A stretch of 36,933 nt of DNA from an uncultured Lachnospiraceae bacterium (GCA_947063675.1 CAMSTM010000015.1:1-36933); one strand, 5' to 3'; shown: positions 8,957 through 19,935, counted from the first letter of the stretch. Made by a program: numbers and translations. Notes: generated by a model from the letters alone, not told the origin.

Positions 8957-10378
8957 CTATTGTTCCATATTATTAATTTCCGCCAGGTAAGTTCTTGACT
9001 GGCTTGCGCTGTTTGTGGTCGGGAACTTGTCAATCACCTCTGCAAAAGCCTCCTTTGCTTCGCTGTAATGCCCGCTTCTGTAGCAGCTAAGTCCCATGTA
9101 AAACAACGCGTTCACATTCCTGTCGTCGTTCTGGTAGGCTCTCTGGAGGTTCGGAATGGCCGCCTCGTAATCCCGGGCGGTAAAGCTCTCGTATCCGGCG
9201 TCATAATAATAGTCCGCCAGTTCGCCGCTCACGGCGTCGCTAAGGCTCTTATACAATGCCGAATAGGCTTCCGACTTGTATTGCTCCTCTCCTTCTCCTG
9301 CCGCTTCCATCTGCTCCAGATATTCGGTAACGGTCTTTAAATCCTCGGGATTTTCCACATATGCCGCCACAGCCATCATCAAATCATCCGTGGCTTTCAG
9401 CTCGCCGTCCGTTACCTGGTAGGTGGAAATTTCCTCTGTAAGGGTTTTATTTTCTTCCTCTAATTTTTGTACCTTTTGTTCCAATTCGTCAATGGTTGCC
9501 GATTTTGCGTCAGACTGTTCGCTGACTGCCCGCAGCTCGTCGTTGATATCCGCCTGGGCGCTCTGAATCTGCCCCGGCAGAATCAGAAAGCAGGCAATCG
9601 CCACACCGATAATCACTCCGATTCCCAGGTTTACCAGAGAAGAAACTCCTTTTGATTCCCTGGTGTTCACCGGCTGGATAATTATTTCGTTTCCGCTCTG
9701 ATAACGCACGGATTTGCCCGGGGAAAGCTCTTTCCTCGGCGCGCTCTTTCCGGTCTCCTCCGGCATCAGCATACGTTCCACTTCCCTCTGGTAACGGAGC
9801 GTCGTGGTGTTATTGGTATCAATCTGGCTGCATTTGAAAAGCTCTCTCTGAGCCTTGTCCCATTCTTCGGAATTGATGTACAAAAGCGCAAGCAGCTGAT
9901 GCGCCTGCAAAAATTTGGGATTGTAGGAAAGCACCTTCTTCAGCTGTATTACAGCCAAATCCGTACTGTCCTGATAACAGTAGGCCAGCGCCTGATTGTA
10001 TTTTTTTATGGTCTGGTTTATCGCATCAAGCCTTGTGGGGTTGCTCTGAACCATACTGATATAGTCGTTTGCAATGTTCTTTTTGGGGCGCAGGTTCTGG
10101 CTGGTGACCCACTCCTTTAAGGCGGCGACCACTTCTCCCATTTCATAATAAACAAGGCCCAGAAGATTCCTCGCTTCAATATGATTTTTGTTATATTTCA
10201 GGCAATGCCTAAGGCTGACAATCGCCCCGGACAAATCCCGTACCGCGGCCTTTTCCAGACCGTCGTTGTAAAAGTGGTTGGACATATGCATAATTCGTTT
10301 ATAAAAAGCCACGTCCGCCCCGCATCCCGTGCAAAAATCGTACTCCGACAAACGGCATCCGCACTTATAACACTCCAT
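8957..10378 (-). CDS. Zinc-ribbon TPR-repeat membrane protein
   Basis: N-terminal CYKCGCRLSEYDFCTGCG; TPR-like repeats; single TM (IGVIIGVAIACFLIL); coiled coil; C-terminal TPRs. Confidence 0.85.
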   Translation of the reverse strand: MECYKCGCRLSEYDFCTGCGADVAFYKRIMHMSNHFYNDGLEKAAVRDLSGAIVSLRHCLKYNKNHIEARNLLGLVYYEMGEVVAALKEWVTSQNLRPKKNIANDYISMVQSNPTRLDAINQTIKKYNQALAYCYQDSTDLAVIQLKKVLSYNPKFLQAHQLLALLYINSEEWDKAQRELFKCSQIDTNNTTTLRYQREVERMLMPEETGKSAPRKELSPGKSVRYQSGNEIIIQPVNTRESKGVSSLVNLGIGVIIGVAIACFLILPGQIQSAQADINDELRAVSEQSDAKSATIDELEQKVQKLEEENKTLTEEISTYQVTDGELKATDDLMMAVAAYVENPEDLKTVTEYLEQMEAAGEGEEQYKSEAYSALYKSLSDAVSGELADYYYDAGYESFTARDYEAAIPNLQRAYQNDDRNVNALFYMGLSCYRSGHYSEAKEAFAEVIDKFPTTNSASQSRTYLAEINNMEQ

Positions 10379-10389
10379 GCCCTCGCTCC

Positions 10390-10536
10390 TTATTCTTCTT
10401 CCGTCCTGGTTTTTTTCATTGTCTTCATCATAATATCTACCATATCCACCAAATCCTGTCCGTTAATTGCTTCTTCCGCATCTTCAACCTCCAGGCTCGG
10501 CCTGAATTTTTTTAATTCTTCTTCAAAATCAATCAT
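10390..10536 (-). CDS. Small acidic protein (48 aa), overlaps the folC 3' end
   Basis: Manual translation MIDFEEELKKFRPSLEVEDAEEAINGQDLVDMVDIMMKTMKKTRTEEE-stop; start overlaps folC stop (10529-10536); GGAGAATACGG RBS-like sequence upstream; below the size cutoff of the ORF track. Confidence 0.75.
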   Translation of the reverse strand: MIDFEEELKKFRPSLEVEDAEEAINGQDLVDMVDIMMKTMKKTRTEEE

Positions 10537-11878
10537 TCCGTATTCTCCTTGTAAGGGACCTTATCTGCCCTATCAAATATAATGAACCGGCTACGTAGAC
10601 AACATCCTTCTCTTTCTTTTCCGCCAGCAGATACCGGTAAGCCCTTTCGGCGTCCTCATAAAAGCTGCAGCGCATTTTCTTCTGCCCGCCAAAGGCTTCC
10701 TCAAGCTCCCGGACCGAAGCGCTCCTCTCCGTTTCCACAACGGTCCCCACAACCTCGTCAAAGAGAGCCGAATCCGCCACCATCTGTATCATTGCCTTAA
10801 AACGTTTATCGGTAAGAGCGCCAAACAGTAAAAGCCGCCTGCCTTCGCAACAGCTGTGCCCTGCCGTATTTAAAAACGCTTCTATTCCATCCTCGTTATG
10901 GGCGCCGTCCAGATAAACTCCCGGCAGAACCTCCTCCATCCTGCCCGGCCAGAAAGCCTCCCACAGTCCCCGCCTTACCGCTTCGAGGGTGACTCTTTCC
11001 TCCCTGAGCGCATGTGCTGCCGCAACTGCAAGAGAGGCATTTTCCGTCTGATACAGCGCCGTCGTGTTCAGGGAAAGACTAACATAACTATAATAACCAG
11101 AATGCAGCGAAAAATCAATGCTTTTATGATTTATATTCACATTCAAAATACTTTCTTTTCCGATGATAATCGTCGGGCTTTCCGCTTTTTTGGCATATTC
11201 GGCCAAAACCTCCGTGCTCTCCTTCCGCTTATCGACAAAGACCACCGGAACGCCCTTTTTGATAATTCCGGCTTTCTCGCCGGCTATCTCGGAAATTGTA
11301 CTGCCAAGGTATTGCATGTGGTCATACCCAATCTCGGTAATCACGCACACCGCCGGTTTTTCCACACAGTTTGTGGCGTCAAGCCGCCCTCCCATTCCCG
11401 TTTCCAGTATTACATATTCCGGCTTTTTTTCCTTAAAGTAAACCATTGCCATCAGGAAAAGGAACTCAAAAAAAGAGGGGTGAAATTTTTCCTTCGAAAC
11501 GGCCAGCCGCACCTTTTCAAAGACCCGAAGAAAATCCTCCCCGGAAATCATGTCGTTTCCCAAACAAATCCTCTCCCGCATGGTTTCAAGATGGGGGGAA
11601 ATAAACATTCCCACGCTGCACCCGCCCGCCAGAAGCATGGAGCGCAAATAGGCACAAACGGAACCTTTTCCGTTTGTGCCTGCGATATGAATAATCTTGC
11701 TTCTTATGCCGAAAGCTTCCCGGGAGCCTGCTGCCGTTTCACCTCCGACATCGCCGCCTGATGCTGTGTCCTCCTCCGTAATCCGCCGAAGAAGCCCTTT
11801 TGTGTCTTCAAGGGTATGCTTCCCGGCAAACCTGGGGATAGAAAGTATATATTCTTCCGCTTCCTTACAGGTATTCAT
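10529..11878 (-). CDS. folC: Bifunctional folylpolyglutamate synthase/dihydrofolate synthase
   Basis: KIIHIAGTNGKGSVCAYLRSML, FISPHLETMRERI, YVILETGMGGRLDATN; start proposed at MNTCKEAEEYI. Confidence 0.93.
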   Translation of the reverse strand: MNTCKEAEEYILSIPRFAGKHTLEDTKGLLRRITEEDTASGGDVGGETAAGSREAFGIRSKIIHIAGTNGKGSVCAYLRSMLLAGGCSVGMFISPHLETMRERICLGNDMISGEDFLRVFEKVRLAVSKEKFHPSFFEFLFLMAMVYFKEKKPEYVILETGMGGRLDATNCVEKPAVCVITEIGYDHMQYLGSTISEIAGEKAGIIKKGVPVVFVDKRKESTEVLAEYAKKAESPTIIIGKESILNVNINHKSIDFSLHSGYYSYVSLSLNTTALYQTENASLAVAAAHALREERVTLEAVRRGLWEAFWPGRMEEVLPGVYLDGAHNEDGIEAFLNTAGHSCCEGRRLLLFGALTDKRFKAMIQMVADSALFDEVVGTVVETERSASVRELEEAFGGQKKMRCSFYEDAERAYRYLLAEKKEKDVVYVAGSLYLIGQIRSLTRRIRND

Positions 11879-11975
11879 ATGCCCGTTTTCACCTTTCCGC
11901 CTTTCTTTACAGGTTTTCATGCCGCTTCCGCAGAGCCGGCATACCTGTCTTTTGTGCGCCTGCCGCACGAAAGCA

Positions 11976-13538
11976 TTATGATGAGTAGGCGATAACGCTG
12001 CTCTCGATTACGCCGTTCTGCTGATAATATTTCATAAAGCATGTATCCCGCTCGATTGGCATCTGCGCCTGGGCGAGGCACACCACCGTCCCACGGTAGA
12101 CATTGCCGTTCACCACTATCTCGGAATTGCGTCCCGCCTCTAAAAGGTCGTTCATTTTCTTGATTTCTTTCCTGTTCTGCTCTAACTCCTTCTTCAGTGT
12201 AACCGCCTTGGATTCCAGAGTTTTTAAGGTAAGCTCCAGGCCGTCCGGGACTTTCTCCATTTTTTTCGTTCTCTGGCGGATGGAATTGATTTTATCCGAA
12301 ACCTCGGACATTTCTTCCACCTGGGTCGCCTCAAGCGTTCTGGCGTTCTGTATCTTCTGGTAGGTTTCCTTCTCGCATCCCACATGGACCACGGTTCTGG
12401 TCTCCGCCACATTCCCGATTTCCGTGGCTGTCACTCCCCGCATGGCATGGGTGTAGCCGCCAATCACGGCGCCCTTTTTCCCCGTAAGGATAATCTCCCC
12501 GTCGGCGGAAATTCTGGAATTTAAAATAGTATTCGCCTGCACATTGCCGCCGGCCATTGCTACCGTATGCTCGATAAAATCGGCGTAAATATCGCCTCTT
12601 GCGGAAAGCTTCGCTCTCTGTGCACCCTGAATTCCCCGGGCCAGAATAATGTCGCCGCCGGCAAACAGGTTAACCGCCTCCACGTTGCCCCGGATTTCAA
12701 TGTTTCTTCCCGCCCGGATTACCACGCCGGCCTCCACGCTGCCGGTAATCACCACGTCGCCGTAAAACTCAACCTTTCCGGTAATCAGCGTCACGTCGCC
12801 GTTAATCTCGTGGAGCGCCCGGATATCCACCTTTCCGTTTTTGAATTCAATCTTGCCGTCCTGCTCCGCCAGATACACATCGGGATTATCCTCCTCGCAG
12901 TAAACCTGGCCGGAGAGAGGCTCAATCTCCTTGACCGTCTTGGTCAGCATCGTCTTTCCGCGGACGTCATAGCCGTCCTGACCGTCCTTTGCATGATGAT
13001 AAACCGCCACCACATCGCCCTCATAAACATTCTGAAGGGAACTCATGTTGGTGTAATCCACCCGGCCGTTGGCTAAAACCTTCGGCGCTTTCCGGGGATT
13101 CATATCAAACATATATTCATAAAAACCGTTGTTGCCTTCTATAGCCGGCTGTCCCTGAGCCGCCACAATCTCTCTCTCATAGACATGCTTTTTTATCATA
13201 GCCGCAAGATTGGAGCGGTGATATCCGGTAACCACGCCGTTTTTTTTCAGAAATCCCATCAGCTCATCCATGGTATAATTGCCCCGTTCCTCCCCGGGCA
13301 CCGCAAGATAGAGCCAGGCAACCATGCTGTCACTTGAAATTTTTACATAAGAGCCGTTTTCTTCAATGCTGAGAAGCTTGGAATTTGTCTCTTCAATGAT
13401 GTCGCTTAAAATCTGGCTGTCTGTAACCTCCGGTTCCGCAGCCTCCTCCTCCGATACCTTTTTCCTTCTTCCCAGCCCCTCTAATTCCTTTCGAAGCTCA
13501 TCCCGCTCCTCTTCCGTTAAAAAGTCGTTATAAGCCAT
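11976..13538 (-). CDS. FapA family protein (DUF342)
   Basis: Beta-helix polymer-like repeats INGDVTLITGKVEFYGDVVITGSVEAGVVIRAGRNIEIRGNVEAVNLFAGGDIILARGIQG; start at MAYNDF preceded by GGAGGAG. Confidence 0.9.
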   Translation of the reverse strand: MAYNDFLTEEERDELRKELEGLGRRKKVSEEEAAEPEVTDSQILSDIIEETNSKLLSIEENGSYVKISSDSMVAWLYLAVPGEERGNYTMDELMGFLKKNGVVTGYHRSNLAAMIKKHVYEREIVAAQGQPAIEGNNGFYEYMFDMNPRKAPKVLANGRVDYTNMSSLQNVYEGDVVAVYHHAKDGQDGYDVRGKTMLTKTVKEIEPLSGQVYCEEDNPDVYLAEQDGKIEFKNGKVDIRALHEINGDVTLITGKVEFYGDVVITGSVEAGVVIRAGRNIEIRGNVEAVNLFAGGDIILARGIQGAQRAKLSARGDIYADFIEHTVAMAGGNVQANTILNSRISADGEIILTGKKGAVIGGYTHAMRGVTATEIGNVAETRTVVHVGCEKETYQKIQNARTLEATQVEEMSEVSDKINSIRQRTKKMEKVPDGLELTLKTLESKAVTLKKELEQNRKEIKKMNDLLEAGRNSEIVVNGNVYRGTVVCLAQAQMPIERDTCFMKYYQQNGVIESSVIAYSS

Positions 13539-13606
13539 TCTCTCCTCCATACCGAAGCGTTCCTGCATAGGAAAGATTCCTACTGCTACCCCCGCTTCCC
13601 GGGATA

Positions 13607-16279
13607 TCAACCCTGCAGCTGCTCAAGCCGCACCTTTACCTGTTTCATCATCTGGGTGTATTTTTCCAGCTTTTCTTTCTCCTCGGCAATCTTCGCCTCC
13701 GGCGCCCTGGAAAGAAATCTTTCATTGCTCAGCATCCCGTTTACTCTGGCAAGCTCGCCTTCAAGACGCTTCTCCTCCTTCTCAAGACGGGCAATCTCCT
13801 GGGAGATATCCACCAGCTCCGCAAAAGGAATATACAGCGTGGCGTTTGCAATCACAACAGACACCGCATCCTGCGCAATCCCTTCCTTATCTTTCTGAAT
13901 CATTGTCTCCGACGCGTAAGCCAGGGACTGGAAAAAGAGCTTTCCTTCCGTAAAAGCGGATAAAGTCTCCTCATTTTCGCTGACCACAAACACCTTGGCC
14001 TTTCTGGCTGGCGGAACATTCATTTCCGTGCGCACATTGCGGATACCCCTCACCGCTTCCTTTATGATTTCAATTTCCTTTTCTTCCTTTATAAAGCTTC
14101 TCTCTTCCAGATAAACGGGCCATCCGGAAATCATAATGGACTCCTCCGCAGACTGAAGTGTACAGAAAATTTCCTCTGTGATAAAAGGCATATACGGGTG
14201 AAGAAGCTTTAACGCGTCTGTCAGCACGTTTTGCAGCGTCCAGAGAGCCGCCTTTTTGCTTTCGCCATCATCGGAGCCATAAAGCCTTGGCTTCACCATC
14301 TCGATATACCAGTCGCAGAATTCGTCCCAGATAAAATCGTAAATCTTGGACACCGCAATCCCCAGCTCAAAGCTGTCCATGTTGTCGGTCACGTCCTTAA
14401 TCAGAGTGTTCAGCTTTGAAATTATCCATTTATCCACCGGCTCCGGACGCACATCGGCAAAAGCAGTCTCAGATAAATTCATATCCTCCGGCATGTTCAT
14501 CATGATAAACCGGGAGGCGTTCCAGATTTTGTTGGCAAAATTCCTGCTTGCCTCCACCCGCTCGTAGTAAAAGCGCATATCGTTTCCCGGTGCATTGCCG
14601 GTAATCAGTGTAAGGCGCAGAGCGTCCGCACCGTACTTTTCAATAATTTCAAGGGGGTCAATGCCGTTGCCGAGAGACTTGCTCATCTTCCGCCCCTGGG
14701 AATCCCGGACAAGCCCGTGGAAAAGAACCGTATGGAACGGCTTTTCCTTCATCTGCTCATAGCCGGAAAAAATCATCCTGATAACCCAGAAAAAGATGAT
14801 ATCGTATCCCGTAACCAGCACGTCCGTGGGATAAAAATATTTCAAATCCTCCGTCTGCTCCGGCCACCCCAGAGTGGAAAACGGCCACAGGGCGGAAGAA
14901 AACCAGGTATCCAGCGTGTCGGGGTCCTGGGTAAAATGCTCATGTCCGCATTTCGGACATACCGCCGGTTCCTCTTTACTTACCACCGCTTCCCCGCATT
15001 TATCGCAGTAATAAGCGGGAATCCTGTGCCCCCACCAGAGCTGTCTGGAGATACACCAGTCTCTGATATTATCTGTCCAGTTATAATATGTCTTTTCCAT
15101 TCTTTTGGGAATCAGCTGAATATCTCCGTTCTTAACGGCCTCCACCGCCGGCTTTATCAGCTCATCCATCTTTACAAACCATTGCTGCTTAATCATAGGC
15201 TCGATGGTCGTCTTGCAGCGGTCGTGAGTGCCCACATTATGGGAATAATCCTCAACCCGTACCAGAAGCCCCATCTCATCCAGCTCTTTTACAATGGCTT
15301 TCCTCGCCTCGTAGCGGTCCATTCCGCAGAATTTACCGCCGTTTACGTTAATCGTTGCGTCGTCGTTTAAAATATTGACCTCAGGCAGATTATGGCGCTT
15401 TCCGACCTCAAAGTCGTTGGGGTCATGAGCCGGTGTGATTTTCACCACGCCGGTGCCGAATTCCATATCCACATAGGAATCCTCCACCACGGGGATTTCC
15501 CTGTTTACAATGGGAAGCATCACCTTTCTGCCGATAATATCCCGGTATCTTTCATCATCAGGATTTACCGCCACCGCCGTATCTCCCAGCATGGTCTCCG
15601 GCCTGGTGGTTGCAAATTCCAGGAATTTTTCAGAGCTTACGCTGCCGTCTTCCTCAATCAGCGGATACTTGATATGCCAGAAATGCCCCGCCTGCTCCTC
15701 ATACACCACCTCCGCATCGGAGATAGAGGTGTTGCAGACCGGACACCAGTTGATAATCCGGCTTCCCTTGTAAATCCAGCCTTTTTCGTGCATCTTGCAG
15801 AAAACTTCCGTTACCGCCTTATTGCACCCCTCGTCCATGGTAAAACGCTCCCTGTCCCAGTCACAGGAAGAGCCCAGCTTCTTTAACTGGCCGATAATAC
15901 GTCCGCCGTATTCCTTCTTCCATTCCCATGCCCGCTCTAAAAAGCCCTCGCGTCCAAGATCCTCCTTGTTAATTCCTTCTTCCTTCAGCTTTTCAATAAT
16001 TTTAACCTCTGTGGCGATACTTGCATGGTCCGTCCCCGGCTGCCAGAGAGCGTTATATCCCTGCATTCTCTTAAAACGGATTAAAATGTCCTGCATGGTG
16101 TTGTCCAGGGCATGCCCCATGTGAAGCTGTCCCGTAATATTCGGGGGCGGAATCACAATGGTAAAAGGCTTTTTGTCATAATCCACTTCCGCATGGAAAT
16201 ATTTTTTTTCCAGCCACTTCTGATATAATCTGTCTTCAATCCCCTTGGGGTCATAAGTCTTTGCAAGTTCTTTACTCAT
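13607..16279 (-). CDS. valS: Valyl-tRNA synthetase
   Basis: Class I aa[18 protein letters not shown] (HIGH), KMSKSLGNG (KMSKS), C-terminal coiled coil. Confidence 0.97.
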   Translation of the reverse strand: MSKELAKTYDPKGIEDRLYQKWLEKKYFHAEVDYDKKPFTIVIPPPNITGQLHMGHALDNTMQDILIRFKRMQGYNALWQPGTDHASIATEVKIIEKLKEEGINKEDLGREGFLERAWEWKKEYGGRIIGQLKKLGSSCDWDRERFTMDEGCNKAVTEVFCKMHEKGWIYKGSRIINWCPVCNTSISDAEVVYEEQAGHFWHIKYPLIEEDGSVSSEKFLEFATTRPETMLGDTAVAVNPDDERYRDIIGRKVMLPIVNREIPVVEDSYVDMEFGTGVVKITPAHDPNDFEVGKRHNLPEVNILNDDATINVNGGKFCGMDRYEARKAIVKELDEMGLLVRVEDYSHNVGTHDRCKTTIEPMIKQQWFVKMDELIKPAVEAVKNGDIQLIPKRMEKTYYNWTDNIRDWCISRQLWWGHRIPAYYCDKCGEAVVSKEEPAVCPKCGHEHFTQDPDTLDTWFSSALWPFSTLGWPEQTEDLKYFYPTDVLVTGYDIIFFWVIRMIFSGYEQMKEKPFHTVLFHGLVRDSQGRKMSKSLGNGIDPLEIIEKYGADALRLTLITGNAPGNDMRFYYERVEASRNFANKIWNASRFIMMNMPEDMNLSETAFADVRPEPVDKWIISKLNTLIKDVTDNMDSFELGIAVSKIYDFIWDEFCDWYIEMVKPRLYGSDDGESKKAALWTLQNVLTDALKLLHPYMPFITEEIFCTLQSAEESIMISGWPVYLEERSFIKEEKEIEIIKEAVRGIRNVRTEMNVPPARKAKVFVVSENEETLSAFTEGKLFFQSLAYASETMIQKDKEGIAQDAVSVVIANATLYIPFAELVDISQEIARLEKEEKRLEGELARVNGMLSNERFLSRAPEAKIAEEKEKLEKYTQMMKQVKVRLEQLQG

Positions 16280-16335
16280 GGTTTCTCTCTATACTTTCTT
16301 ATTTATTTTATTCTGTCTCTTTTCCCCATACCCGG

Positions 16336-17253
16336 CTATACGGTAATCCTGTAGGCAGCCTTCCAGACCTCCCCGGAAGCCACAGTATTTCCCCACTCGC
16401 GCTCCTTCAAATCGCCTGCAAAGCCCTCTCTGTCGCACCTGCCGTACCATGGCTCAATACAGATAAAAAGCGCTGCGTGAGCCGGCGTCCAGATGCCGTA
16501 AACGGGCGCATCCATGGTAACGGTAACGTAGGGCTTTTTATCCGCGCCGCATAGCGCCACCTTACCCACCTGATAATCCTCAAGCAGCAGCGTATCGCAG
16601 TCAAACAAATGCTCTGTCACCGCCAGATAACCGGCTTCCAGTTCATAAGTGTCCTTCTCGTTTATCACCAGCCCGTCATGAATCCTGGTGCTTGCAAAGC
16701 TGTCCACAGCTCCGTCCGGCCCGCCAAAATAAATAAAGCAGTCCGACTTTTCCTCTCCCGGCGCTATCGGACAGTTAAATGCCGGGTGCGCGCCAATGGA
16801 AAACGGCAGCGCTTCTTCGCCGGGATTTTCCACCTGCCAGAGAACCTCCACCCCCTCAGGCAAAAGACGGTAACCGATTTTTAACACAAATTTGAAGGGA
16901 AACTTTGCCCTCGTCTCCTCATTGTCATTTACCGCAAACCAAATTTCATCGTCCGTCTGCGAAACCAGCTCAAACTCCATATCCCTTGCAAAGCCATGCT
17001 GGTTCATGGAGTAGGTTTTCCCCCCTGTCCGGTACTCCTTTTGGTTCACCGAGCCCACAAAAGGAAACAAAACCGGCGCCGTCCTTCCCCAAAATATTGG
17101 GTCGGCCTTCCACATATACTCTGCGCCCGTGCTTAATTTCTTAAGGGATTTCAGTTCCGCTCCCTTTGAATGAATTTCAATTGCTATTGATTCGTTTTTC
17201 AGACTGTATACTGCCATAATGCCCCCTTCAACCTTCCTGCGTTTATCTTTCAA
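16336..17253 (-). CDS. Aldose 1-epimerase family protein (LacX-like)
   Basis: GAELKSLK, YMWKADPIFWGRTAPVLFPFVG, GAHPAFNCP motifs; start likely at internal MAVYSLKN. Confidence 0.87.
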   Translation of the reverse strand: MKDKRRKVEGGIMAVYSLKNESIAIEIHSKGAELKSLKKLSTGAEYMWKADPIFWGRTAPVLFPFVGSVNQKEYRTGGKTYSMNQHGFARDMEFELVSQTDDEIWFAVNDNEETRAKFPFKFVLKIGYRLLPEGVEVLWQVENPGEEALPFSIGAHPAFNCPIAPGEEKSDCFIYFGGPDGAVDSFASTRIHDGLVINEKDTYELEAGYLAVTEHLFDCDTLLLEDYQVGKVALCGADKKPYVTVTMDAPVYGIWTPAHAALFICIEPWYGRCDREGFAGDLKEREWGNTVASGEVWKAAYRITV

Positions 17254-17257
17254 CTTT

Positions 17258-17290
17258 CAAAAAAAGCTGCCTAAAACCTTAAGCAGCTTT
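17258..17290 (-). terminator. Rho-independent terminator
   Basis: Minus GCTGC-TTAAGGTTTTAG-GCAGC-TTTTTTT downstream of the 17308..17874 ORF. Confidence 0.8.
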
Positions 17291-17307
17291 TCCGTTATTC
17301 TTTCTTG

Positions 17308-17874
17308 CTACGCCGTCATATTCATCTGATAGGCCTCAATCGCCCGCTGTATCTGAAACAGGTTCCTCTCCGACTGCCCGCCGAACATCTCCTCCCGGCT
17401 GTCAGCTACCCCGTTCGCCACCCCCTCAGCCGCTTTGTCCATAGCGCTGACCGGTTTAAAATCCGCCTTAGTCTCCGCAGCGTTTAATTCCTTTGCAGAG
17501 TTTCTTACACCTGCCGCTGCCGCCCTGACCTCGGCTTCCTCCGGGTTCTTCGTTCTGCCGGCTTCCTCAGCCGCATCAGAATCGTTGAGCATCTCTCCCG
17601 CTTCCTCAAGATTTTCCATTACTTCGTCAGGCTTCATGATTCTGGAGGCATTCTGCCGTCCTTCCCACATCTGCCTTTCCAGAACATCGCTGAAATTGAC
17701 GGTCTGTCCTTTTTTCAGCGGATTTTCATTCAAGCTTTCATCTGATAATGCGGAAAAATCCGTCCTGCCCGAAATCAAATCGTCGCCAATCGACGATATC
17801 CGGGAAAGGCTGCCCGCATTTACCATGTTTGCATTGTAAATATACGGTCTGAAACTCACCGCTCCTATCTGCAT
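17308..17874 (-). CDS. Hypothetical protein (188 aa)
   Basis: Complete ORF with GGAGCAGT-type upstream and terminator downstream; no recognised domain. Confidence 0.7.
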   Translation of the reverse strand: MQIGAVSFRPYIYNANMVNAGSLSRISSIGDDLISGRTDFSALSDESLNENPLKKGQTVNFSDVLERQMWEGRQNASRIMKPDEVMENLEEAGEMLNDSDAAEEAGRTKNPEEAEVRAAAAGVRNSAKELNAAETKADFKPVSAMDKAAEGVANGVADSREEMFGGQSERNLFQIQRAIEAYQMNMTA

Positions 17875-18034
17875 GACTGGACTGCTCCTTTCGTACTGTG
17901 TAATCCTTTTTGTGTGTTTCTATTATAATGTACATAAGGGGCAAAGTCAATAATCGGGGGAGGGGGAAATGAAATTTCAAAAACTGAAATTTTCTTTACT
18001 TTAACGCCGCCGTTTCCGCATATCAAACGGAAAA

Positions 18035-18619
18035 TCACTCCTCCACGTCCACATAATCCACGTCAATAATTTTTTCCTTATCCCGCTTCACCTTGAACAC
18101 CCTTGACAATATCCAGATATCGGACACGCCGTCATAGATAAGAAAAATTCCGATAAACCGCACCACGGTTTCCGCCACTTCAAAGGGATTATAGACAAGA
18201 ATCCCTCCAAGAACCACCGTAAGCGCTCCAAAGAGAAAAGCAAGCCACCATCTGTCATAACTGTCCTTCTTAAGCGCAATCGCCTGCACCACGTTATGTA
18301 CCCCGTGTATGACTATCAGAACCCCCACAATCACGGGAACTGCCATGATAATCATTTCGGGACTCGTCAAAATCCAGATTCCGATTACTGCCAGGACAAT
18401 GCCAAAGACCATCATTCCCTGAGAAAGCATGGTTCTTTCCTTATTTATCAGATATAATACCATCTGCACCAGCCCGTATATGAGCAGCATACCCCCAAGC
18501 AGCGTGCAGACAATCCGCATGGTTGTGCCCGGCCAGATAAGAAGCACGAGCCCAAGCAGCGTGCACAGCCCCGCCGAAATCGTATAATTTGCTTTCAATC
18601 CTTTTAAAAAATCCGACAT
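18035..18619 (-). CDS. DUF308/HdeD-like membrane protein
   Basis: Six hydrophobic segments with repeated ...GLVLLIWPGTT... and GGILVYNPFEV patterns typical of DUF308. Confidence 0.83.
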   Translation of the reverse strand: MSDFLKGLKANYTISAGLCTLLGLVLLIWPGTTMRIVCTLLGGMLLIYGLVQMVLYLINKERTMLSQGMMVFGIVLAVIGIWILTSPEMIIMAVPVIVGVLIVIHGVHNVVQAIALKKDSYDRWWLAFLFGALTVVLGGILVYNPFEVAETVVRFIGIFLIYDGVSDIWILSRVFKVKRDKEKIIDVDYVDVEE

Positions 18620-18637
18620 GTCATTTACTCCTTTTTC

Positions 18638-19126
18638 TTATTTCTGTCTTTTTTCATACCGCTTTTTTAAAGCTTCATATGCCCTGTAAACCAGATAGCC
18701 CAAAACCGCCCCGAAACAGTTGAGGAGAATATCGTCCACGTCAAATGCCCCGAAAGCGCTGAAAAGCTGGAAAACCTCTATACCCACCACAAGAAAAAAT
18801 GCCTGAAACAGCATCACCCAAAAGCATTTCTCCCTTTTTATCACATAGGGCAGAAGAAAGCCAAAGGGGACAAAGGCAACTATATTTCCCACCAGATTTT
18901 CAAAGCTGTTTAATTTATAGGAATAATCTATATACATACGTATGGTTTTAAACAACGTAAAATTAGCTGTATCAAGCCCCTCCAGAATCACTTCCTTCCG
19001 CCAGGAGGCTGCAATCGCCTGCAGCTGTTCCAGAGGGTATTTAAAAATAATCACTTTAATCAGCACCAGCAGATAAAGAAAAAAAATGAGTCTGACATGT
19101 TTCCCAAGAAACTGTCTGATATTCAC
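18638..19126 (-). CDS. VanZ family protein
   Basis: NLVGNIVAFVPFGFLLPYV, GIEVFQLFSAFGAFDVDDILLNCFGAVLGYLVY; GTG start overlapping truA stop. Confidence 0.88.
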   Translation of the reverse strand: MNIRQFLGKHVRLIFFLYLLVLIKVIIFKYPLEQLQAIAASWRKEVILEGLDTANFTLFKTIRMYIDYSYKLNSFENLVGNIVAFVPFGFLLPYVIKREKCFWVMLFQAFFLVVGIEVFQLFSAFGAFDVDDILLNCFGAVLGYLVYRAYEALKKRYEKRQK

Positions 19127-19935
19127 TAATAACGAACCTCCATCAATGTAAGTCCTTTCGCGGGAACCAGTTCCCCGGCGTTTTCGCGCCGGCCCGACCT
19201 GAGAATCTCCGCGATATCCTCAGGTTTTCTCTTGTGTAATCCCACTTCCAGAAGTGTTCCGGTCATAATCCTGACCATATGGTACAAAAAGCCGTTTCCG
19301 CTGTACCAGAAACGAATTTCATCCTGTACCCCCGCTGTTTTCATGGATGCGCTCGCCGCCTGCTCTATCCGAATTTCATCAATTGTGCGGACCGTAGACT
19401 TTTTCCCCTTTTTCGCGGAGGTAAAAGCCTTGAAATCATGAGTCCCGATAAGGCAGGGCAGAGCCTTTTCCATGGCTTCAATATCCGGCCTCTCTTCCAG
19501 AATATGCACATACCGTCTGTCAAATACATGGGGAATACTGGAATTTACCACCCGGTAGCAGTAGGTCTTTCCTTTTGCGTTCAGGCGGCTGTGAAACCGC
19601 TCCGGCGCCTCATCTATGGAAATCACCGCAATGTCCTCGGGAAGATAAAAATTCATATATTCCATTATTTCCCCGGCGCTTTTTATTTTATTCGCCGGGC
19701 TTTCTCCGCCGTCCGCCCCGTTCTTCTCTGTATTTATGTGAAAATTCGCCACCTGCCCCAGCGCATGGACGCCGGCGTCCGTTCTTCCCGATGCGTCAAC
19801 CTCGATTTTCTGTCCCGTCATTTTGGACAATACTGCTTCCAGCTTTGCCTGTATGGTGTTGTCCGTGTTCCCCTGTTTCTGCCAGCCCTGGTATCTTGTC
19901 CCCTCATACTGCAAAATTATTTTATAGTTTGCCAT
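19126..19935 (-). CDS. truA: tRNA pseudouridine synthase A
   Basis: YKIILQYEGTRYQGWQKQ, DASGRTDAGVHALGQVANF, HDFKAFTSA; start at MANYK with GGGAGG RBS. Confidence 0.95.
   Translation of the reverse strand: MANYKIILQYEGTRYQGWQKQGNTDNTIQAKLEAVLSKMTGQKIEVDASGRTDAGVHALGQVANFHINTEKNGADGGESPANKIKSAGEIMEYMNFYLPEDIAVISIDEAPERFHSRLNAKGKTYCYRVVNSSIPHVFDRRYVHILEERPDIEAMEKALPCLIGTHDFKAFTSAKKGKKSTVRTIDEIRIEQAASASMKTAGVQDEIRFWYSGNGFLYHMVRIMTGTLLEVGLHKRKPEDIAEILRSGRRENAGELVPAKGLTLMEVRY

Noticed and set aside
8648-9033. ORFs 8648..8896 (+), 8715..8990 (+) and 8713..9033 (-) through the 78-bp repeat
   Set aside because: The 78-bp unit is a multiple of three and lacks stops in several frames, so ORFs arise automatically; the minus ORF also reads through a strong terminator.
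10898-11761. 287-aa plus-strand ORF
   Set aside because: Antisense to folC, no domain or RBS support.
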